This document shows, piece by piece, positions 1 through 6,539 of a DNA stretch of 13,124 nucleotides; position 1 is the first letter of the stretch; each line of letters opens with the position of its first letter. The translations under genes were made by a program, and so were the position numbers. Under the pieces are notes generated by a model that did not search any database, had not been told where the DNA came from, and saw only the letters and a list, made by a program, of their open reading frames with translations. Source of the DNA: Planctomycetota bacterium (GTDB lineage Bacteria > Planctomycetota > Phycisphaerae > Sedimentisphaerales > Anaerobacaceae); assembly GCA_022567055.1 (NCBI GenBank), contig JADFHU010000069.1, forward strand, positions 1-13,124, given 5' to 3'.

Positions 1-147
1 GGCAACTTCCCCATGTGGGTGCAGATTGGACCCTTCCCCTGCATCTGCGGCGCCCGCGTGCCCGCGCCCATCGTGCTCGGCGACGACGGCGAACGCTTGA
101 AAGGCTTGACCCAATATGACCATACTTTGAAAGGCAGGCATAATTAA
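1..147 (+). CDS. C-terminal fragment of an unidentified protein (partial at the window edge)
   Basis: Frame 1 is open from the first base to a TAA at 145-147 and encodes the last 48 residues of a protein that starts outside the window. The fragment has a hydrophobic, proline-rich stretch, a closely spaced cysteine pair (CIC), then an APIVLGDDGERLKGL segment and a basic tail. I do not recognise the family. The CxC might be part of a metal site, but the rest of any such site would lie upstream. Its stop codon overlaps the stop of the convergent minus-strand gene (shared TTAA at 144-147), so the two transcripts meet end to end with no intergenic space. Coding is supported by the open frame and by the way the convergent gene stops exactly there, but the fragment is short. 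Confidence 0.55.
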   Translation, partial: GNFPMWVQIGPFPCICGARVPAPIVLGDDGERLKGLTQYDHTLKGRHN

Positions 148-803
148 CTCTCCAACTTGGGGGGGACAATATAGTGGATTCCGCTTTCCTTGTCTTTTCC
201 TACCACGACGGCCTCATCGCCCTTGGCGAAGCGATGGTCTTGCTTGGAAAGCACGTTGAGCAAGATGGGAGCGCCCTTGGTCCTGACCTCGGCCTGTCCC
301 ATGTCGGTTGGTGTCACTTGCGTCGTCGTAATCCGGCAGAGACTCCCCATCACGGGCTTGGGGGCATTGTAATCTCTATTGAACATCGCATAGAACGGCT
401 TCAACGGGGCACCCAGCGCCTTAACGACGACTAGAGCGACGACGACGTTCACGACAAGAATCCCGAAGGCTCGGCTGGGCAGGGACTCGGGATTGTAATA
501 GTAATTCCCCAAGACCGATCCGGCCCAGAGACTGAGCACGAACAGGCTAAATAGAACCATGACCGGCACTTCGCCCACGTGGAAGAAATGGAGCACCGAC
601 CCGCTTAGGCTCGCCCCCACACCGTGTACGTCGCCATCGACACCCAGGTCGCCATCGGCGTCAAAATCGGACACGTCGACTTGAAACAGATCCACATCGA
701 GCACGCCGAGAATCACGATGATCCAGTAGAGAATGACCATCAGGAGCAGCAGCGTGAAGACGAGATTGATGGGTAAGAGGGCCAGCGTCATTAACTCAGC
801 CAT
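144..803 (-). CDS. YqiJ/DUF1449-like inner-membrane protein with C-terminal OB-fold-like domain
   Basis: This is a membrane protein of about 219 residues. A long hydrophobic segment lies near the N-terminus (LLPINLVFTLLLLMVILYWI). It is followed by an Asp/Gly-rich soluble loop, two more hydrophobic segments (around VPVMVLFSLFVLSLWAG and FGILVVNVVVALVVV), and a beta-rich tail of about 65 residues that starts at MGSLCRITTTQV. This order matches the YqiJ/DUF1449 family, related to NfeD, whose members usually accompany flotillins or PspA-like proteins at the inner membrane. I chose the ATG at 801-803 because an AGGA lies 10 nt upstream and the ATG overlaps the stop of the preceding gene (ATGGCTGA). 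A GTG at 810-812 is also in frame but sits almost on the ribosome binding site. It is second in an operon with the PspA-like gene. No flotillin gene follows in this operon, because the next gene downstream is convergent. Confidence 0.72.
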   Translation of the reverse strand: MAELMTLALLPINLVFTLLLLMVILYWIIVILGVLDVDLFQVDVSDFDADGDLGVDGDVHGVGASLSGSVLHFFHVGEVPVMVLFSLFVLSLWAGSVLGNYYYNPESLPSRAFGILVVNVVVALVVVKALGAPLKPFYAMFNRDYNAPKPVMGSLCRITTTQVTPTDMGQAEVRTKGAPILLNVLSKQDHRFAKGDEAVVVGKDKESGIHYIVPPKLES

Positions 804-1197
804 GGCCGTCACGTCCTTTCAGGAAACCTTGCACCCGCAGGGTCTCCTGCCTCCTGCGGGCCGTCTCGAGTTGTTCTTCGAGGCCCTTGAGCGTTCGCTG
901 CAATTTTTCGTAGGTCTCCCGGTTCTCGGCGATGTCCCGTTTCTTTGCGGCGATCCGGGCCGCAAGTCCTTGGGAGGGATTCCCGATTCCGGCGGTCTCT
1001 CGCTCGAGCTGGACGAGTTCACCCTGTTGGCAGTGGATGGTCGCCGCAAAGGCGGCCACCTGTTCGTGGCCCTCCTTGACGGTGGCTTCAAATTCGTCGA
1101 TCTTTGCGACGAAGGCCTCGTCCCGATCTTCTGGCCCCTCCATAGACCAGTTGAGGAGGGACTCAATGGCTGCCAGCATGCGGTCACAGATGGACAC
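796..1197 (-). CDS. Small PspA/IM30-like coiled-coil protein
   Basis: A 133-residue, highly charged, almost wholly helical protein. The N-terminus is a mildly amphipathic helix followed by LLNWSMEGPEDRDEAFVAKI, which resembles the start of PspA/IM30 proteins (a helix, then an ExPE-type turn, then a long coiled coil). The rest has heptad-like runs of Glu, Lys, Leu and Ala (for example YEKLQRTLKGLEEQLETARR). It is much shorter than standard PspA (about 220 residues), so it would be a minimal version or a separate coiled-coil family. The start is GTG at 1195-1197, with AGAGGAG 7 nt upstream. The gene overlaps the downstream YqiJ-like gene by 8 bases, which suggests translational coupling. The pairing with a YqiJ/NfeD-type membrane protein supports a membrane-stress or membrane-organisation role. 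The PspA relationship rests on pattern likeness only. Confidence 0.6.
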   Translation of the reverse strand: MSICDRMLAAIESLLNWSMEGPEDRDEAFVAKIDEFEATVKEGHEQVAAFAATIHCQQGELVQLERETAGIGNPSQGLAARIAAKKRDIAENRETYEKLQRTLKGLEEQLETARRRQETLRVQGFLKGRDGHG

Positions 1198-1297
1198 GTC
1201 TCGACTCCTCTAGGCTCTTTCTGAAGGCTCCGTCAGCGGCAATGCGCCCTATCCTCTATTCATAGTGGGCACATTCGCTGCAATCCGGCGGACCTGG

Positions 1298-1326
1298 ATT
1301 CTATTGCTCGGCTCTGTCTGTGTCAA
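1298..1326 (-). promoter_or_regulatory. Sigma70-type promoter for the PspA-like/YqiJ-like operon
   Basis: On the minus strand there is a perfect -35 TTGACA (1321-1326), a 17-nt spacer and a TAGAAT -10 (1298-1303, one mismatch to consensus). Transcription would start near 1291, giving a leader of about 94 nt before the GTG at 1197. This is the best match to a housekeeping promoter in the window and suggests constitutive expression. Part of the spacer (GGCTCTGTCTG on the plus strand, 1310-1320) equals the terminal sequence of the family-1 repeat. Confidence 0.6.
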
Positions 1327-1393
1327 GTCGTTGGCAGGCCTATGGGCATGCCTCTGGTACCGAGACGCGTAGCGCCCGAGAAACTTCATGCTT

Positions 1394-1753
1394 TTAGAAA
1401 AATGCGTCCCACTGATCCTGTTTGAAACCCACGAGTCCTCCCTCGGCGGTCAGCAGGAAAGGCCGCTTCACCAGGTTGCCGTTTGAGTTTAGCAGGTCGA
1501 TGGCGTCCTGATCCGTCATGCCGGCCATTTGGTCCTTGATCTTCAGTTCGCGGTAGTCGGTGCCGGAGGTGTTGAAAAGTAGATTCCGGCGGCCCTCCAG
1601 GTGTTTCAGCATGGTCTTGAGTTCTGTCTTACGGGGGGGCGTCTCGCGAATGGGAATGTCATGGTATTCGATCCCCTTGTCCACGAGATACTTCAAGGCC
1701 TTGCGGCAGGTGCCGCAGCGCTGGTAGGTGTAGATCTTGACCGGATTGCTCAT
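1394..1753 (-). CDS. Spx/MgsR/ArsC (YffB-like) family thiol protein, probable independent start
   Basis: The last 119 codons of the long minus-strand frame match a full-length Spx/ArsC/YffB-type protein. It starts MSNPVKIYTYQRCGTCRKAL, with a CxxC at C13-C16, followed by RETPP, NTSGTDYREL and the conserved KRPFL motif around R97-P98. These proteins have a thioredoxin-like fold and act as arsenate reductase-like thiol enzymes or, in Firmicutes, as Spx regulators of RNA polymerase; the role here cannot be told from sequence. A strong AAGGAG lies 6 nt before the ATG at 1751-1753, and the domain begins exactly there, which favours separate translation. There is no stop codon between it and the upstream protein, so a fusion is also made if ribosomes read through. 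A TGA in the +1 frame just before the ribosome binding site would end the upstream protein after a single frameshift. Confidence 0.72.
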   Translation of the reverse strand: MSNPVKIYTYQRCGTCRKALKYLVDKGIEYHDIPIRETPPRKTELKTMLKHLEGRRNLLFNTSGTDYRELKIKDQMAGMTDQDAIDLLNSNGNLVKRPFLLTAEGGLVGFKQDQWDAFF

Positions 1754-3538
1754 GGGCGTCTCCTTCTGCTGGGCGGGTTCTTTTTCATTCGGATCATCGT
1801 AGGCTAGGGATTTCACCAGGGCACGATAGCCCTGCACTTGAATGTGAGTCAATTGGTGGTGCAGGCGCACGGTCATCAGACGGTGGTTTAGGATGTCCAA
1901 CTGAGTGAGGGCGCTCTCGATGAGCCGATGGACGGCTGCCTGGTCGAGCTGCATCGCGTCGCGACGGAATTGTGTTCTGATCGCGTCCGTATCGGTATGG
2001 AAGAGGATCTTGACCGCACGTAAGAGCAACGGATCATCGAGTCGTCTGTCCGGCTTAATCCTGGCCTCTGTCTGAAAACCCCCTCTGGCTTCGAGCGGCT
2101 TGTTTGTCGCCTGGCTGCATCCGGCTGCATCGACGATAGAACCAACATCGCCTGCTTCGCCGTCTTTGCCAGGCGAAAAACCGCTCGCTCTCGGGCCTGA
2201 CGACGGAGTTGTCAGACCGAGCCTGGCCAGCGCCTCCGTGAATTGGGTCATGTCCTCGATCGCTCGATTCACCCAGCGCCGTTTTTTCTCCACCCACGCG
2301 GCGGGATATGGGTATTCTTGCCAGTCGCTCAGGCAGTTGTCCCGCACGAAGCTGCCTTGCTCGTTCTGATGGTCGAGCGTTCCCGCGCAGTACTCATAGT
2401 CGAATCGCATGCGCAGGTCGGTCGCCAGTTCGAAGGAAGGCAGTAGCATCCCATTCAAGACCCGTTCCGCATCGGCGTACGTTTGGCCCAGAACCTTTTT
2501 GAGGAGGGAAGCCCTCAGTTTGCGGATATCCGCCTGGGCGCCCGGGTACGCGGCGATCCACGCGGCTTCGTCTTCCCCGGGCCAGAGAAAGACCTGGGCG
2601 TTGAATCGATCCGTTTGATAGTGCTCGTTGAGCTGACGCACGACCTTGCCCACGCCCATGCCGACCTTCCGTGTCACTAGGGAAAACCAGAGTCGACCCA
2701 CCCCCTTCAAGGGTATTTCGCGGAGTGCATCAACGGCTCCGTACCGGCACTGTTTCTTGCAATCGCTAAGAGTGCTGTTGCCCAGGTATTGCTGGAATAG
2801 CTTCTGATCGCTAGGGTCGAAGTAGGCGCCATCACAGAAGTCCTCGAAGAGGCCCAGGCCAAAGCCGATACGTTCCGTCTGGGTGGCCTGCGGCAAGGTG
2901 TTGTGCAGGGCGTAGGTGCTGGAGACCAGGAAACCCTCCCGCGAAGCCTCCACAGAGGCGCTATAGGGTTTGACCGCCATCATGGCCGAGACGAGTTCCT
3001 GTAAATCGTGCCTGTCTTGAATGCCCAGTTGTGTCAGGATGTCTTTGTCCCATCCTCCGATCTTGGCGCTCATCTGTTGACGCGTGGCGGTCAACAGTGT
3101 CCCCTCGGCTTCTCGCTGCTCCGGCGAGTAACGCAGCGCCGCCTCATAGGAGAAGACCCTGTCCCAGAGCCGGTCGAGATGATCTTTGAGTTGGGACTTC
3201 CGGTAGTCTTCCATGAGATTCAGGTCGTTGGCCTCGGCCACTATCGTCAGCCGGCGCCAGAGGGCCGAGGGAATGTAGCGCAGGCTCACGCCGAGCGCGA
3301 GAAATGTGCCACCGACCAGGATCGGAGCCGCCAGCGCCTGGGCCGCGGTGAAGTCGCCCGGTAGAAGTCCTAGAGAGTTGGTTAAATACCCCGATGAGGT
3401 GATGCCTGCCGTCCACACCGCGGCCCGGGGACTCTTGCGCATCAGGACGGTTCCGACACGACCCAGAAAATCACCCGAGCTTGCCATCCGGAAGAAGTCT
3501 CGCGCCGAGAGTAAAACCGTCGCTAATCTTGGTCTCAT
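1394..3538 (-). CDS. Membrane-anchored protein of unknown function with C-terminal Spx/ArsC-like domain; carries an in-frame repeat insertion
   Basis: One uninterrupted 714-codon frame. Residues 66-88 form a hydrophobic, probably membrane-spanning segment, and 39-59 may be a second. Residues 100-436 are a soluble region that I do not recognise, with scattered cysteines (SDCKKQCRYG; CAGTLDHQNE). Residues 440-493 are encoded by a palindromic repeat at 2062-2224 and are low-complexity (Gly, Ala, Ser, Pro). Residues 510-590 are helical. Residues 596-714 are a complete Spx/ArsC-like thioredoxin-fold domain with CGTC. Either this is a true fusion, or the last 119 codons are translated separately from a strong internal ribosome binding site, entered separately. 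No convincing ribosome binding site precedes the ATG at 3538, and a full copy of the same repeat begins 14 nt upstream. Codon 18 is another ATG and a possible start. The frame is certain; the functional unit and the start are not. Confidence 0.65.
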   Translation of the reverse strand: MRPRLATVLLSARDFFRMASSGDFLGRVGTVLMRKSPRAAVWTAGITSSGYLTNSLGLLPGDFTAAQALAAPILVGGTFLALGVSLRYIPSALWRRLTIVAEANDLNLMEDYRKSQLKDHLDRLWDRVFSYEAALRYSPEQREAEGTLLTATRQQMSAKIGGWDKDILTQLGIQDRHDLQELVSAMMAVKPYSASVEASREGFLVSSTYALHNTLPQATQTERIGFGLGLFEDFCDGAYFDPSDQKLFQQYLGNSTLSDCKKQCRYGAVDALREIPLKGVGRLWFSLVTRKVGMGVGKVVRQLNEHYQTDRFNAQVFLWPGEDEAAWIAAYPGAQADIRKLRASLLKKVLGQTYADAERVLNGMLLPSFELATDLRMRFDYEYCAGTLDHQNEQGSFVRDNCLSDWQEYPYPAAWVEKKRRWVNRAIEDMTQFTEALARLGLTTPSSGPRASGFSPGKDGEAGDVGSIVDAAGCSQATNKPLEARGGFQTEARIKPDRRLDDPLLLRAVKILFHTDTDAIRTQFRRDAMQLDQAAVHRLIESALTQLDILNHRLMTVRLHHQLTHIQVQGYRALVKSLAYDDPNEKEPAQQKETPMSNPVKIYTYQRCGTCRKALKYLVDKGIEYHDIPIRETPPRKTELKTMLKHLEGRRNLLFNTSGTDYRELKIKDQMAGMTDQDAIDLLNSNGNLVKRPFLLTAEGGLVGFKQDQWDAFF
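2062..2224 (+). repeat. Family-1 palindromic MITE-like element, full copy B, inserted in a coding frame
   Basis: About 163 bp, nearly identical to copy A at 3553-3716. The central 85 bases differ at only about five positions. The ends are inverted repeats: GGCCTCTGTCTGAAAAC at the left, and AGGCTCGGTCTGACAAC when the right end is read on the minus strand. Inside are the palindromic arms TCGCCTGGC and GCCAGGCGA. The 7-bp sequence CCTGGCC occurs at 2060-2066 and again at 2222-2228, a likely target-site duplication. The repeat unit (element plus duplication) is 162 bp, exactly 54 codons, so the host frame stays open. It encodes no transposase. Confidence 0.85.
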
Positions 3539-3552
3539 GGGAATCGCTTTAA

Positions 3553-3716
3553 TAGGCTCTGTCTAAAAACTCGATCTGGCTTCGAGCGGCCCTTTTTTCG
3601 CCTGGCTGCATCCGGCTCCATCGACGATACAACCAATATCGCCTGCTTCGCCGTCTTTGCCAGGCGAAAAAATCGCTCGCTCTCGGGCCGACGAGCAAGT
3701 TTTCCGACAAAGCCTA
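3553..3716 (+). repeat. Family-1 palindromic MITE-like element, full copy A, intergenic
   Basis: About 164 bp. It starts TAGGCTCTGTCTAAAAAC and ends with the near-inverted sequence; read on the minus strand the right end is TAGGCTTTGTCGGAAAAC. Internal arms TTTTTTCGCCTGGC and GCCAGGCGAAAAAA are perfect inverted repeats of 14 bases. It has the same orientation as copy B, 1.5 kb away. It begins 14 nt upstream of the minus-strand ATG at 3538, so it must form the leader or promoter region of that gene. The rest of the divergent intergenic space (3717-3947) belongs to the glycogen phosphorylase promoter and leader. There is no coding capacity beyond chance ORFs. Confidence 0.85.
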
Positions 3717-3741
3717 GTGTCAATCTTTTTCACCGCGCAAC

Positions 3742-3769
3742 TTGATCTTTGCCCGGATCGAGCTACAAT
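3742..3769 (+). promoter_or_regulatory. Putative sigma70-type promoter for the glycogen phosphorylase cluster
   Basis: TTGATC (3742-3747) and TACAAT (3764-3769) are separated by 16 nt on the plus strand. Transcription would begin near 3776, leaving a leader of about 170 nt. In that leader, 3851-3873 can fold into a hairpin: CCCCTAGG pairs with CCGAGGGG with one mismatch and a 7-nt loop. The start codon is preceded by AAGGA at a spacing of 9 nt. No known riboswitch was recognised. Confidence 0.45.
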
Positions 3770-3947
3770 ACCCCATTATTTGTAAGGTGATTATTTGCTT
3801 TGGGTGTAGGACAATCGCATCTAGCGCACAATTAGGCCGCTCGTCTCCGACCCCTAGGCTCACACCCGAGGGGAAACCAGTTCGAGTCTAGGGAAAGAGA
3901 CTTGCTGACCAGGCAAGGCCGGCGATCCATGGAAAGGAACACGCTTC

Positions 3948-6500
3948 ATGCCCTATGAACCGCAGAACAGCCGCGTAGGCCCCCGCAAACGCATGCCGGC
4001 GACTGGTGTGCGGACCGGTTCACGCGTCCAGGATTTTAAGCGTTCGTTTCGGGACAATCTCTTCTGTTCTCTGGGCCGAGTGGCCAGGGCCGCCACCCGC
4101 AACGATCTATACACCGCCCTGGCCTTGACGGTGCGCGATCGCGTGCTCAAGCAGGGCGTCCGCACCCTGGAGACCTACACGGAGAAGGATGCTCGAGTGG
4201 TGGCCTATCTGTCCGCGGAGTTTCTGCCCGGACCCCACCTGGAAATCAACCTGCACAACCTCGGCATGATGGCGCAGGCGCGTCAGGCGATGGAGGAGTT
4301 GGGTGTCAACCTAGAGGAGATCTTCGAGCAAGAGGAGGAACCCGGGCTGGGCAATGGCGGCCTGGGACGGTTGGCCTCCTGCTACATGGATTCCCTGGCT
4401 TCTGTAGAGATTCCTGCGATAGGCTATGGCATACGCTACGAGTTTGGCATTTTTGATCAGCTCATTCGCGACGGGTGGCAGGTCGAAAAGACAGACAAGT
4501 GGCTCCGTTTCGGAAATCCCTGGGAAATCGCACGCCCCGAATTGGCCTTCGACATTTCCTTCGGTGGAGGGACGGAAAACTTCACAGACGATCAGGGCCG
4601 GCCGCGAGTCCGTTGGGTGCCCAATGCCGTGGTCAAGGGCGTGGCCTACGATACGCCCATCCTGGGCTACCGCGTGGGGACCTGCAATAGACTCCGGCTC
4701 TGGAAGGCCGAGGCAGTGGAGTCCTTCGATTTTTCCGCGTTCAACCATGGCGACTACTATCGCGCCGTGGAAGACAAGATGGTCTCGGAGAACATCACCA
4801 AGGTCCTCTATCCCAATGATGAGCACTGCGCCGGGAAGGTGTTGCGCCTACAGCAGCAATTCTTCTTTGTCAGTTGCTCACTCCAGGACATGATTCGTGT
4901 CCACCTGAGTCTCGGACGTTCCTTGGACCGGTTTCACGAGCACTGGGCTGTGCAGCTCAACGACACCCACCCGGCGATTGCGGTGGCAGAGTTGATGCGA
5001 CTGCTGGTCGATGAACACCAGATGGAATGGGGCGTCGCGTGGGAGGTCACCCGTCAAAGTTGCGCCTACACAAACCATACCCTCCTACCAGAAGCGCTCG
5101 AAACCTGGCCCGTGCCCCTCTTTCGTGACTTGTTGCCGCGACACCTGCAGATCATCTACGCGATCAATCACAGCTTCTTGCAGGAAGTCAGGGCCCGCTT
5201 CTCGGGCGATGAAGACCGTGTCGAACGTATGTCGCTGATCGGTGAGCAAGGAGGCCGGCGTGTGCGTATGGCCCATCTCGCCACCGTGGGGAGCCACCGT
5301 GTCAATGGCGTGGCCGCCCTGCATTCCGAGTTGCTCAAGCAACGTGTGATGCATGATTTCGCCGAGATGTGGCCCGCGAAGTTCTGCAATGTGACCAACG
5401 GTGTCACTCCGCGTCGCTTTGTGGCCGTGAGCAATCCACCTTTAGCGGAGTTGTTGGACGACGTGATCGGTGAGGGTTGGCAGCGTGATCTCGATCAGCT
5501 TCGCAAACTCGAACCCTATGCAGATGATACCGAATTTCACCGCGCCTGGCGCGCCGTGAAGCAAACGGCCAAGTGTCGGCTGGCCGGGCTGATTGGCCTG
5601 CGTGTGGGTGTGACCGTGGATACGGAGTCGCTTTTCGATATTCAAGCGAAACGCATCCATGAGTACAAGCGACCGCATTTGAACGCATTGCACATCCTGA
5701 TGCTCTATTTGCGTCTCAAGCGGAATCCCCAGGTGCAGTTGCCCGCCCGCACCTTTATCTTCGGCGGCAAGGCGGCGCCGGGATACTATCTGGCCAAGCT
5801 CATTATCAAGCTCATCAATAATCTCGCGGGCCTGATCAACGACGATCCGGATGTCGCGGGGCGGATCAAGGTCGTCTTTTTTCCCGACCACAACGTCAAG
5901 AACGCCCAGCCCGTCTATCCCGCGGCCGATCTTTCGGAACAGATTTCCATGGCGGGCAAAGAGGCGTCCGGCACGGGTAATATGAAGTTTTCTCTCAATG
6001 GCGCCCTGACCATCGGCACTTTGGACGGCGCCAATGTGGAGATCAGGGAGGAAGTCGGCGCCGAAAACTTCTTCCTCTTCGGTCTCGATGCGGAACAGGC
6101 CCATGCACTGCAAGGGCAGGGATATCGGCCGCAAACAATCTACGATCAGAACGAGACACTACGGGAGGTCCTGGACTTCTTGGAATCGGGCGGGCTGGCC
6201 GGCGGCGATAGACGACTCTTTAGACCTCTGGTGGACAACCTGATGGAATCAGACCCCTTCCTGGTATTGGCAGACTACCAGGCCTATGTCGATTGCCAAG
6301 ATCGAGTCAGTCAGCTGTGGCAGGACCCGGTGGGGTGGACCCGCGCGAGCATTCTCAACGTCGCGCGGATGGGCAAGTTTTCCTCCGATCGTTCGATCCG
6401 TGACTACTGCCGGGAGGTGTGGCATGTTGAGCCCATCTCCATCGATATGGAGGCGATCGAACCCTGTCTCGCCGATGAGTGGGACTCGTTGGGACTCTAA
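3948..6500 (+). CDS. glgP: Glycogen/alpha-glucan phosphorylase (GT35)
   Basis: An 850-residue cytoplasmic PLP enzyme that phosphorolyses the non-reducing ends of glycogen or maltodextrin to release glucose-1-phosphate. The family signatures are in order. LGNGGLGRLASCYMDSLA lies around residues 133-150, followed by YGIRYEFGIF. KRIHEYKRPH is at 568-577. The PLP-lysine block EASGTGNMKFSLNG starts at 672, with the expected PLP lysine at K680, and runs on into LTIGTLDGANVEI. The length is close to the usual 800-850, with a short basic N-terminal extension that family members often vary. The start at 3948 is supported by AAGGA 9 nt upstream. It is first in a cluster with serA-like and phosphohexomutase genes. 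The gap to the next start is only 39 nt, so they are likely co-transcribed. No truncation or missing key residue was seen. Confidence 0.96.
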   Translation: MPYEPQNSRVGPRKRMPATGVRTGSRVQDFKRSFRDNLFCSLGRVARAATRNDLYTALALTVRDRVLKQGVRTLETYTEKDARVVAYLSAEFLPGPHLEINLHNLGMMAQARQAMEELGVNLEEIFEQEEEPGLGNGGLGRLASCYMDSLASVEIPAIGYGIRYEFGIFDQLIRDGWQVEKTDKWLRFGNPWEIARPELAFDISFGGGTENFTDDQGRPRVRWVPNAVVKGVAYDTPILGYRVGTCNRLRLWKAEAVESFDFSAFNHGDYYRAVEDKMVSENITKVLYPNDEHCAGKVLRLQQQFFFVSCSLQDMIRVHLSLGRSLDRFHEHWAVQLNDTHPAIAVAELMRLLVDEHQMEWGVAWEVTRQSCAYTNHTLLPEALETWPVPLFRDLLPRHLQIIYAINHSFLQEVRARFSGDEDRVERMSLIGEQGGRRVRMAHLATVGSHRVNGVAALHSELLKQRVMHDFAEMWPAKFCNVTNGVTPRRFVAVSNPPLAELLDDVIGEGWQRDLDQLRKLEPYADDTEFHRAWRAVKQTAKCRLAGLIGLRVGVTVDTESLFDIQAKRIHEYKRPHLNALHILMLYLRLKRNPQVQLPARTFIFGGKAAPGYYLAKLIIKLINNLAGLINDDPDVAGRIKVVFFPDHNVKNAQPVYPAADLSEQISMAGKEASGTGNMKFSLNGALTIGTLDGANVEIREEVGAENFFLFGLDAEQAHALQGQGYRPQTIYDQNETLREVLDFLESGGLAGGDRRLFRPLVDNLMESDPFLVLADYQAYVDCQDRVSQLWQDPVGWTRASILNVARMGKFSSDRSIRDYCREVWHVEPISIDMEAIEPCLADEWDSLGL

Positions 6501-6539
6501 AATGGTCGCGCACGTCGGGTCCCACAGGAGCAAGCGTCC

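Noticed and set aside
3535..3723. Short minus-strand frame made almost wholly of the family-1 repeat
   Set aside because: Similar short frames arise in each full copy of the element; they reflect the repeat and not a gene.
3876..3896. tRNA T-arm-like stretch (CCAGTTCGAGTCTAGG) before glgP
   Set aside because: Only three of five T-stem pairs form, and no acceptor, D-arm or anticodon arm fits around it.
5442..6134. Minus-strand frame of 230 codons inside glycogen phosphorylase
   Set aside because: It is opposite the most conserved part of the enzyme, including the PLP-lysine block, and has no ribosome binding site or domain of its own.
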